The position numbers were made by a program, and so were the translations under genes. Positions 1-5,084 of a DNA stretch of 5,084 nucleotides are shown here, piece by piece (position 1 is the first letter of the stretch; the number at the start of each line of letters is the position of its first letter). The notes beneath the pieces were generated by a model. The model had not been told where the DNA came from. It worked only from the letters and a program-made list of their open reading frames with translations, and ran no database searches. The stretch is taken from positions 1 to 5,084 of the forward strand of contig CANGJO010000076.1 in NCBI GenBank assembly GCA_947454285.1, written 5' to 3'. The DNA is from Microbacteriaceae bacterium (GTDB lineage Bacteria > Actinomycetota > Actinomycetes > Actinomycetales > Microbacteriaceae).

Positions 1-57
1 AAAACCAGAGCCAATTACTGCAATGTCGTATTCACGAGTATCTGGCGTACTACTCAT
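1..57 (-). CDS. FAD/NAD-binding oxidoreductase, N-terminal fragment (runs off left edge)
   Basis: Reading the minus strand from the ATG at 57-55 gives 19 open codons, MSSTPDTREYDIAVIGSGF, before the window ends. The stretch YDIAVIGSGF is a first beta strand plus the start of a GxGxxG dinucleotide-binding loop, typical of the N-terminus of FAD-dependent oxidoreductases such as GMC-type dehydrogenases or oxidases. The subtype cannot be decided from 19 residues. The start overlaps the TAA stop of the ROK regulator by one base (TAATG), and a weak Shine-Dalgarno-like AAAGG lies 9 bases upstream, so the two genes are probably co-transcribed and translationally coupled. By inference the enzyme could act on the imported sugar or a derivative of it. 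Other nucleotide-binding families remain possible. Confidence 0.6.
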   Translation of the reverse strand, partial: MSSTPDTREYDIAVIGSGF

Positions 58-1298
58 TACTTAGCGCCTTTGCCCTTGGGGGTAGTTAGCTTTGCGTTGG
101 AAGGGCGGCTGATCAAATCGCCAAACGGAAGTTCCGCAGCACCAAACATTAGAAGGTCTGAACCAAGTTCCGCGCTTCTAATTACAACGCGCTCGTGTGC
201 GGCTCCCAAGGCCCCTTCGCGCATCCTGTTGATTAGGCGTTCCTCGTCAAAACGGAAAAGAGAGGTAAGGAAGCCAGCCAGCACCACAACCTGAGGATTG
301 AAGATGTTTACAAAGTTACTCAAGCCAAGCCCTAGCGCATCAATTTGCTCATTCAGAAGCTTTATTGCCTTAGCCGACTTAGTGCTTCCGATTTCGGCAT
401 CAAGTTCTTCGTCTGCTGCCGAGTCAAACTTAAAAATATCCAGCAGATCATCGCGGCGCACCAATGACTCAAGCGTTCCAGAAAGACCTGAATAGTCCTT
501 GGCGTTGCCTGCACTGATACGCACGTGACCTAACTCACCGGCGTATCCAGCTGCCCCGCGTAGTTGGTGACCGTCAACGATTGCACCTCCACCAATTCCA
601 CCGGAACCGGCATATAAGAAGACCACGTCAGATAGTTCACGCGCGCTTCCAAAGTTGCGCTCGGCCATGCAACCCAAACTGGCATCGTTGTCTAAAAAGA
701 CCGGTAGTCCAGTTGCCTGACTCATCATTGGACCAAGCGGAACTTCAACCCAGCCAAGGTGAGGTGCAAGTCGAACAACGCCATCGGATACGCGAACCTG
801 ACCGGGAACCGCAATGCCCACGCCTGCAATTCGCACATCAGATTTCATTTCAGATCGAAGGCGGGCAATTTCTTTTGCCGCCAACTTCACGGAATTTTCT
901 GGAGTTGGTTTTCCACTTGAAAGCAATCGCTTCTTACTTAAGACTTTTCCAGAAAGCGAAACCACACCCACGGTGGTTGCGTCGAACTCGGTGTGTACCG
1001 ATATTGCAACCACGTTTTCAACTGCCGACACCATGTGACTTGGTCGTCCAACGCCAGATGCAACTGCACCATCGGTTTCATGAGCGAGTTTCAGTTCTTC
1101 AAGTTCAGAGACTAGGTCGGAAATAGTGGAACGGTTCAAACCGGTGACAGCTGTCAATTCAGATCTAGAAACACTGCCCCTCAAGTGAAGCATGCGCAAA
1201 ACAATTGAGAGATTATGTTGACGCACGTCTTCCCTGTTTTGACCTTGCACCAGCATTGGCGCCCTAGTCCCGGCGGTTTCTTTCATATGTTCTAACAT
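57..1298 (-). CDS. ROK-family transcriptional regulator (XylR/NagC-like repressor)
   Basis: This 413-residue protein has the two-part layout of ROK repressors. Residues about 25-90 form a winged helix-turn-helix, with the recognition segment VSRSELTAVTGLNRSTISDL at 43-62 and the conserved GRP at 84-86. The ROK sugar-binding domain runs from about 95 to 390. Recognisable ROK motifs are GIAVPG (161-166), LDNDAS (202-207, with the usual Asn-Asp at 204-205), GELGH (254-258) and NIFNPQVVVLAGF (331-343). The phosphate-binding DxGxT of ROK kinases is replaced by FDATT (105-109), so this is a regulator and not a sugar kinase. The CxCGxxGCxE zinc cluster expected just after GELGH is absent: 259-278 contains no cysteine. 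It is divergent from a sugar ABC operon and sits beside palindromic sites, so it probably represses that operon and itself until a sugar ligand binds. The Met at 1298 has only a weak AGG upstream. Met5 (1286) is an alternative start. Confidence 0.9.
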   Translation of the reverse strand: MLEHMKETAGTRAPMLVQGQNREDVRQHNLSIVLRMLHLRGSVSRSELTAVTGLNRSTISDLVSELEELKLAHETDGAVASGVGRPSHMVSAVENVVAISVHTEFDATTVGVVSLSGKVLSKKRLLSSGKPTPENSVKLAAKEIARLRSEMKSDVRIAGVGIAVPGQVRVSDGVVRLAPHLGWVEVPLGPMMSQATGLPVFLDNDASLGCMAERNFGSARELSDVVFLYAGSGGIGGGAIVDGHQLRGAAGYAGELGHVRISAGNAKDYSGLSGTLESLVRRDDLLDIFKFDSAADEELDAEIGSTKSAKAIKLLNEQIDALGLGLSNFVNIFNPQVVVLAGFLTSLFRFDEERLINRMREGALGAAHERVVIRSAELGSDLLMFGAAELPFGDLISRPSNAKLTTPKGKGAK

Positions 1299-1299
1299 A
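1294..1299 (-). promoter_or_regulatory. candidate -10 element for the ROK gene (leaderless start at 1286)
   Basis: On the minus strand TATGTT (1299-1294) fits the TAnnnT form of a -10 hexamer. The base 7 nt beyond it is the A of the second in-frame ATG (Met5, 1286). If used, the transcript would start at that codon without a leader, a common arrangement in Actinobacteria, and the annotated Met1 would be inside the promoter. No good -35 is visible at the matching distance. This is a weak, inferred call. Confidence 0.25.
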
Positions 1300-1300
1300 C

Positions 1301-1319
1301 TTGTTGCCTAAGGCAACAA
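1301..1319. promoter_or_regulatory. operator O1, perfect 19-bp palindrome
   Basis: The sequence TTGTTGCCTAAGGCAACAA has two perfect 9-base arms around a central A at 1310. It ends 2 bases upstream of the ATG of the ROK gene on the minus strand. Binding there would block transcription or translation initiation of that gene. Dyad sites of this size beside a ROK gene are typical of self-regulated repressors. That the ROK protein is the ligand is inferred from position and from the matching site O2. Confidence 0.75.
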
Positions 1320-1369
1320 ATAGGTAACGTAACCAACTCGTTAGCGAAAACGCCCGCTTTTAATTTGCT

Positions 1370-1396
1370 TTGATTTGTTGCCTACGCCAACATAAT
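1370..1396 (+). promoter_or_regulatory. candidate promoter of the sugar ABC operon
   Basis: CATAAT at 1391-1396 matches the -10 consensus at five of six bases. TTGATT at 1370-1375 is a poor -35 with a short 15-base spacer. The overlapping TTTGAT at 1369 gives 16. Transcription would begin near 1403, leaving a leader of about 73 nt before the ATG at 1476. Support comes mainly from its overlap with operator O2. The exact hexamers are uncertain. Confidence 0.4.
1375..1393. promoter_or_regulatory. operator O2, imperfect copy of O1
   Basis: The sequence TTGTTGCCTACGCCAACAT matches O1 at 16 of 19 positions, with the outer TTGTTG...CAACA arms kept at the same spacing. It overlaps the first bases of the candidate -10 element of the binding-protein gene and fills the spacer in front of it, so occupancy should block RNA polymerase. 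The centre at 1384 is 74 bp from the centre of O1. Confidence 0.65.
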
Positions 1397-1475
1397 CCCA
1401 GACCCATATTCCAGGGTTTATTCGGGGGCCTCTCATTCGCCGAATTCTTTCATTGAACATTAGGAAGGGACACAA

Positions 1476-2522
1476 ATGAAGAAGTCTTCATTAATCTCAA
1501 TCACCGCTATTGCAGCGGCAGCAGTTCTTGGTCTTTCAGGTTGTGCAGCTGACACTGCTGCACCTGCAGGCTCAACCCGTGCATGTGTAATTTTGCCTGA
1601 CGCTGACAGCGGTACCCGCTGGGAGCCAGGTGACCGTCCAGCTCTTGAGAAGGCTCTAACCGACGCTGGTTACGAAGCTGACATCCAGAACGCACAGTCA
1701 GATACCGCAAAGTTTGCAACCATTGCAGACCAGCAGCTTTCAAAGGGCTGTGGCGTAATGATCCTTGTTGACTACCAGGGTGCAGGTGCATCAGTAGTTG
1801 AGAAGGCAAAGGCACAGGGTATCCCTGTTATTGCTTACGACCGCCCAATCGCTGGCGCTGACTACTACGTATCATTCGACAACGAAGTTGTTGGTCAGAT
1901 GCAGGGTCAGATGATCGTTGACGGTCTAGCAGCAGCTAAGAAGGACATCAAGACCGCAAGCATCATCTACTCTTCAGGTGACCCAGCTGACGGTAACGCA
2001 GCGATGTTCCTAAAGGGTGCATTGTCAGTACTTGACGCCGCTGGCGCAAAGGCTGCTTTCACTATGGAAGGTACCTGGGATGGTGCAAAGGCTGGAACTC
2101 TATTCGAGCAGGCATTCACTGCTGTAAAGGGTAAGGTTGACGCAGTTCTAGCTCCAAACGACAACAACGCGGCATCAATCATTGCAATCCTTGACAAGAA
2201 CGGTCTAACAGTTCCTGTTTCAGGTCAGGACGCATCTGTTGCAGGTCTTCAGAACGTTCTACTTGGCAAGCAGTGGGCAACTGTTTACAAGCCATTCACC
2301 ATTGAGGCTAAGGCTGCTTCAGACCTTGCAATCGCATTGCTAAAGGGTGAGAAGCCAGCAGCTAACAAGACACTAGAAGATGGAACTCCTTTCATCGCTC
2401 TAGACCCAATCTCAACAACTGCCGACAAGGTGAAGGATGTTGTAGCTGCGGGTGACGCAACTGTAGAAGCTCTATGTACTAAGGACGTAGCAGCAGCTTG
2501 TGCAAAGTACGGCGTCAAGTAA
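1476..2522 (+). CDS. sugar ABC transporter substrate-binding lipoprotein (XylF/ChvE-like)
   Basis: This 348-residue secreted lipoprotein captures sugar outside the membrane and delivers it to the permease. Residues 1-22 are a signal peptide (KK, then a hydrophobic Ala-rich core) ending in the lipobox LSGC at 20-23, with Cys23 as the lipid anchor. The rest is a type I periplasmic-binding fold (Peripla_BP_4-like). Landmarks shared with XylF are ARG/Trp near 48-49, AYDRPIAGADYYVSFDNEVVG (residues 120-140, with R123 and N136), GDPADGNA (168-175), APNDNNA (226-232), GQDA (250-253) and VYKPFTIEA (270-278). An aldopentose or aldohexose such as xylose or glucose is the likely ligand. The exact sugar is not decided by sequence. 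The mature part has four further cysteines (37, 92, 334, 342). AGGAAGG at 1462-1468, 7 nt upstream, fixes the start. Tandem TAA stops at 2520-2525 end the gene. All 27 lysines use AAG, suggesting high expression. Confidence 0.92.
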   Translation: MKKSSLISITAIAAAAVLGLSGCAADTAAPAGSTRACVILPDADSGTRWEPGDRPALEKALTDAGYEADIQNAQSDTAKFATIADQQLSKGCGVMILVDYQGAGASVVEKAKAQGIPVIAYDRPIAGADYYVSFDNEVVGQMQGQMIVDGLAAAKKDIKTASIIYSSGDPADGNAAMFLKGALSVLDAAGAKAAFTMEGTWDGAKAGTLFEQAFTAVKGKVDAVLAPNDNNAASIIAILDKNGLTVPVSGQDASVAGLQNVLLGKQWATVYKPFTIEAKAASDLAIALLKGEKPAANKTLEDGTPFIALDPISTTADKVKDVVAAGDATVEALCTKDVAAACAKYGVK

Positions 2523-2540
2523 TAACTAGCTAAACAAAAA

Positions 2541-2583
2541 GCTTTGCGCCGGCTTATTCTGTAAGTCGGCGCAAAGCCTTTTT
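2541..2583 (+). terminator. intrinsic terminator between binding-protein and ATPase genes
   Basis: The left arm at 2541-2556 and right arm at 2562-2577 pair over 16 bp with one G-T wobble, around a 5-base TTCTG loop. The stem is followed by CTTTTT at 2578-2583. This is a strong rho-independent terminator lying inside the operon. Only 16 bases separate it from the ATPase start, too few for a separate promoter, so the downstream genes probably rely on partial read-through or on an unseen promoter inside the preceding gene. Confidence 0.88.
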
Positions 2584-2599
2584 AGACGAAGGGTTTGTC

Positions 2600-3346
2600 A
2601 TGACAGTTCCAGTTATCGAACTAAGAGACATTAAAAAAAGTTTTGGCCCGGTAGACGTTCTAAAGGGCGTAGACCTAAAGGCATACGCAGGCAAAGTTAC
2701 CGCTCTGGTTGGTGACAATGGTGCCGGCAAATCAACACTCATCAAGGGACTTTCAGGCGTTCAGCCTTACGACAGCGGAACTGTGCTCTTTGAGGGCAAG
2801 GAAGTTCACGTCCACGACCCTCGCCAAGCAGGTGCACTGGGAATCGAAGTGGTTTACCAAGACCTTGCGCTTTGCGAAAACCTAGACATTGTTCAGAACA
2901 TGTTCCTTGGTCGTGAAGAAACCGATCAGGGCACTTTGGACGAATCGAACATGGAGCTTCAGGCAACCAAGGCGTTGCAGTCCCTATCGGTGCGCACTGT
3001 AAAGTCTGTTCGCCAAAAAGTTTCATCCCTTTCAGGTGGACAACGCCAGACAGTTGCTATTGCACGATCTGTCTTGCGAAATGCCAAGCTTGTGATTCTT
3101 GACGAGCCAACCGCGGCACTGGGTGTTGCCCAGACTGAGCAGGTTTTGAATCTGGTTCGCCGCCTAGCCGATTCAGGTGTAGCCGTCATCATCATTAGCC
3201 ACAACCTTGTAGACGTATTCAAAGTCTGTGACGACATCGCGGTGCTTTACCTTGGCCGCATGGTTGCTCAAATTGAAACCAAAAAGACAAACCAGGCAGA
3301 TGTAGTTGGTTACATCACTGGAACCAAGACCTACGGAGGTAAATAA
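2600..3346 (+). CDS. sugar ABC transporter ATP-binding protein (single cassette)
   Basis: This 248-residue cytoplasmic ATPase powers the sugar importer. All nucleotide-binding motifs are intact: Walker A GDNGAGKST (38-46), Q-loop Gln87 in VVYQD, signature LSGGQ (144-148), Walker B LVILDEP (164-170, with catalytic Glu169), D-loop TAALGV (171-176) and switch His201. It contains one cassette, unlike the roughly 500-residue double-cassette XylG/RbsA/AraG proteins, and so resembles the short FrcA/GguA-style ATPases that work as homodimers. GAAGGG at 2588-2593, 6 nt upstream, supports the ATG. It follows a terminator and overlaps the permease start by one base, so its synthesis is probably coupled to the permease and lower than that of the binding protein. 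Lysine AAA codons are frequent here, in contrast to the preceding gene. Confidence 0.93.
   Translation: MTVPVIELRDIKKSFGPVDVLKGVDLKAYAGKVTALVGDNGAGKSTLIKGLSGVQPYDSGTVLFEGKEVHVHDPRQAGALGIEVVYQDLALCENLDIVQNMFLGREETDQGTLDESNMELQATKALQSLSVRTVKSVRQKVSSLSGGQRQTVAIARSVLRNAKLVILDEPTAALGVAQTEQVLNLVRRLADSGVAVIIISHNLVDVFKVCDDIAVLYLGRMVAQIETKKTNQADVVGYITGTKTYGGK
3335..3340 (+). promoter_or_regulatory. ribosome binding site of the permease gene
   Basis: A perfect GGAGGT sits inside the last codons of the ATPase gene, 5 nt upstream of the ATG at 3346. It fixes the permease start at the TAATG overlap. Confidence 0.8.
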
Positions 3347-4617
3347 TGTCTAGCCCAACTCCTCCAACAGAGCTAATGCCAAACCTTGAGCCTCAGGCTA
3401 TTTCAAGCGGTCACGAAGGTGGCTTGCGCGATCAGGTGAACGCATATTTCTCACGTTTAAAGAATGGTGAGATGGGCGCATTGCCTGCAGTGGGCGCCCT
3501 TCTCGTTTTGGGCGTGCTGTTCGCATCACTAAGCCCGTTCTTCTTGACAGAGATTAACTTTGCCAACCTGTTCGTTCAGGCGGCTCAGCTAACCACTCTG
3601 GCAGTGGCTTTGGTATTTGTGATTCTGCTCGCAGAAATTGACCTTTCAGCCGGTGTTACCGCCGGTGTGGCAATGGACGTCTTCTACCTAACTACAAACG
3701 CTGGTATCGGCTGGATTCCGGCATTGATCATTGCGCTCGTTGTTGGTGCGGCTATCGGTTACATTCTTGGTTTCTTCGTTGCCAAAGTTGGTGTGCCGTC
3801 ATTCGTTATTACCCTTGCCTTCTTCTTGGGGCTACAGGGTGTTGCACTGATTCTGCTGGGTGATGGCGGTCTATTCCGCGTAGAGGTTCCAGAAGTTAAG
3901 GCAATCATGAACTCCAACATTCCGGTTGCCGGCGGTTGGATCTTGCTTGCCGTGATGGTTGCAGTATCTGCTGCACTTGGTCTTTACGACCGTGCCCGCA
4001 GAACTCGCAAGGGGCTGGTAAACCGCCCGATCACATTGCTGATTGCAAAGACCGGCGTCTTGGCAATTATCGGTGGTGTGATTGTTTACATCTTGAACCT
4101 TAACCGTAGCCAGGGAATCAACCCGATAGCCGGTGTGCCAATCGTGATTCCAATCGTGGTAGCAATTATTTTCATTGGAACCTTTGTGCTTGACCGCACT
4201 ACCTTTGGTCGTCACCTTTACGCAGTTGGCGGAAACCCGGAGGCAGCTCGTCGTGCTGGAATTAAGGTAAATCGAATTCGCATCACTGCTTTCATCATCA
4301 CTTCAACACTTGCAGTTATTGCGGGACTATTCCACGTAAGCCGAATTGGCGTGGTTGAAGCCGCAGCCGGTAGAACAATCGTACTTAGCGGTGTAGCCGC
4401 AGCTGTTGTTGGTGGCGTGAGCTTGTTTGGTGGCCGCGGTCGCCTTGTACACGCAGCAATTGGTGCCATGGTGATTTCAATCATCGACAACGGGCTTGGA
4501 CTGCTTGGTCTATCGGCCGGAATAAGCTTTGTGGTCACCGGTACTGTTCTTGCTCTTGCAGCGACCGTAGACGCGGTTTCACGCAAGCGCAGCGGTGGCT
4601 CGGTAATGCGAAGCTAG
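3346..4617 (+). CDS. sugar ABC transporter permease (XylH-like, BPD_transp_2)
   Basis: This 423-residue integral membrane protein forms the translocation channel, probably as a homodimer. A hydrophilic N-terminus of about 45 residues is followed by roughly ten or more hydrophobic segments, at about 46-64, 75-97, 100-116, 123-146, 150-172, 195-213, 232-251, 262-281, 313-331, 346-361, 366-384 and 389-408. Family hallmarks are EIDLSAG (97-103), VPSFVITLAFF (150-160) and the cytoplasmic coupling-loop region TTFGRHLYAVGGNPEAARRAGI (residues 285-306). A basic loop with an extra hydrophobic segment (about 214-258) makes it longer than RbsC-type permeases of about 320 residues and matches XylH-type ones. 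The gene overlaps the ATPase stop by one base. It ends at TAG, 7 bases before a strong hairpin terminator, and is the last gene of the operon. Confidence 0.92.
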   Translation: MSSPTPPTELMPNLEPQAISSGHEGGLRDQVNAYFSRLKNGEMGALPAVGALLVLGVLFASLSPFFLTEINFANLFVQAAQLTTLAVALVFVILLAEIDLSAGVTAGVAMDVFYLTTNAGIGWIPALIIALVVGAAIGYILGFFVAKVGVPSFVITLAFFLGLQGVALILLGDGGLFRVEVPEVKAIMNSNIPVAGGWILLAVMVAVSAALGLYDRARRTRKGLVNRPITLLIAKTGVLAIIGGVIVYILNLNRSQGINPIAGVPIVIPIVVAIIFIGTFVLDRTTFGRHLYAVGGNPEAARRAGIKVNRIRITAFIITSTLAVIAGLFHVSRIGVVEAAAGRTIVLSGVAAAVVGGVSLFGGRGRLVHAAIGAMVISIIDNGLGLLGLSAGISFVVTGTVLALAATVDAVSRKRSGGSVMRS

Positions 4618-4624
4618 CTTGTTC

Positions 4625-4667
4625 AAATGGAAATCCCCCGGCCTCTTAGACCGGGGGATTTCCATTT
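4625..4667. terminator. bidirectional intrinsic terminator between convergent genes
   Basis: The arms at 4625-4641 and 4651-4667 are perfectly complementary over 17 bp around a 9-base loop. The GC-rich core (CCCCCGG/CCGGGGG) is nearest the loop, and A/T-rich outer arms give a T-rich tail in either direction. It lies between the permease stop (4617) and the stop of the convergent dehydrogenase gene (4674), so it can end both transcripts. Confidence 0.88.
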
Positions 4668-4673
4668 AAGTGA

Positions 4674-5084
4674 TTATGGGTGGCGAAGTGGGCTAGCAGG
4701 AAGGCGCTCTTGGGCTTCCCACCTCACGTTGTAGCCAGTTGATGAGCTCAACAAATCAAGGAATGGTTTGGCATCAAATTCCTCAGGGCCCATCACGCCG
4801 GCGCCCTTCCAAGTACCATTGGCAATCAGCTCAAGGGCAACTAGCGGGTTGAAAGCTGTCTGCGCAACCACGCACTGCGCCTCGATATCTGCCATTGTCT
4901 CTGCGTTGTCGGCAACATGGTAAAGGTAGGTGGCACGATCGCGCCCCTCTTTATCCTTACCGGTCACCAGCAGTCCGGCACAGGTCTTTCCGGTCATGCG
5001 CGGCCCAATGGTCGCCGGGTCTGGCAGCACAGCGGCAACCATGTCACGCGGCGCCACGTCAACCGGCCCCTGGGCAGATCGCAC
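4674..5084 (-). CDS. saccharopine dehydrogenase family protein, C-terminal part (runs off right edge)
   Basis: The last 136 residues or so of a minus-strand gene are present. The reading frame is still open at 5084, so the true start lies outside, and a GTG at the very edge is probably internal. The text GKTCAGLLVTGKDKEGRDRATYLYHVADN... followed by EAQCVVAQTAFNPLVALELIANGTWKGAGVMGPEEFDAKPFLDLL (roughly residues 67-111 of the fragment) matches the C-terminal domain of the LYS1-like saccharopine/carboxynorspermidine dehydrogenase family. These are NAD(P)-dependent enzymes that make or break an imine-derived C-N bond in lysine or polyamine metabolism. The N-terminal Rossmann domain is not in view, so the substrate cannot be assigned. 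It is convergent with the sugar operon and separated from it by a two-way terminator, so no functional link is implied. Confidence 0.82.
   Translation of the reverse strand: MRSAQGPVDVAPRDMVAAVLPDPATIGPRMTGKTCAGLLVTGKDKEGRDRATYLYHVADNAETMADIEAQCVVAQTAFNPLVALELIANGTWKGAGVMGPEEFDAKPFLDLLSSSTGYNVRWEAQERLPASPLRHP

Noticed and set aside
581..1126. Plus-strand open frame of 181 codons inside the ROK gene
   Set aside because: It lies wholly antisense to a well-supported ROK coding sequence. Its translation is rich in His, Arg, Gln and Pro, shows no domain, and has no Shine-Dalgarno context that stands out.
57..1298. ROK protein as a sugar kinase
   Set aside because: The N-terminal helix-turn-helix and the loss of the glycine-containing DxGxT ATP-binding loop (FDATT instead) favour a regulator.
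1399..1420. Weak hairpin AGACCC...GGGTTT in the same leader
   Set aside because: Only six pairs including a wobble and an 8-base loop. It does not resemble a known riboswitch or attenuator.
1435..1445. 11-bp palindrome ATTCGCCGAAT in the leader of the binding-protein gene
   Set aside because: Short, unrelated to O1/O2 and without a second copy. It could be chance, and there is too little to call it an operator or riboswitch element.
4218..4586. Minus-strand open frame of 122 codons inside the permease gene
   Set aside because: It is antisense to conserved permease motifs, and its low-complexity Ala/Thr/Pro translation is what the complement of a hydrophobic membrane gene gives.
5082..5084. 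GTG as the start of the dehydrogenase gene
   Set aside because: It is simply the last codon in the window. The fragment begins within the C-terminal domain of a longer family, so the real start lies beyond the edge.

Overview
The window looks like chromosomal DNA from a member of the Actinobacteria. The organism is inferred, not proven. The clues are a roughly balanced base composition, a lipobox-type sugar-binding lipoprotein, a ROK repressor with an N-terminal winged helix, and a single-cassette sugar ABC ATPase next to a long XylH-like permease. A lower-GC lineage related to the small aquatic Microbacteriaceae (Rhodoluna/Aquiluna type) would fit.

The left part is read on the minus strand. 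A ROK-family transcriptional regulator (57-1298) is followed, with a TAATG stop/start overlap, by the first 19 codons of a FAD/NAD-binding oxidoreductase that runs off the left edge. A 177-bp divergent control region (1299-1475) holds two near-identical 19-bp palindromic sites with centres 74 bp apart. One abuts the ROK start. The other lies in the probable promoter of the rightward transport genes. They are probable operators for the ROK protein.

The central part is read on the plus strand and encodes a complete high-affinity sugar importer of the XylF/ChvE-like class. It comprises a secreted lipoprotein binding protein (1476-2522), a strong intrinsic terminator (2541-2583), a single-domain ATPase (2600-3346) and a permease (3346-4617) that overlaps the ATPase by one base. 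The terminator between the binding protein and the membrane components, together with the binding protein's exclusive use of AAG for lysine (27 of 27), points to much higher expression of the binding protein.

A perfect 17-bp hairpin (4625-4667) separates this operon from a convergent minus-strand gene. Only the C-terminal 136 residues or so of that gene, a saccharopine-dehydrogenase-family protein, are in the window.

No RNA genes, mobile elements or CRISPR arrays were seen, and no gene-free stretch exceeds 300 bases. The transporter itself is a known type. The points of interest are the operator geometry, a ROK protein without its usual zinc site, the internal terminator, and the regulator-oxidoreductase coupling.
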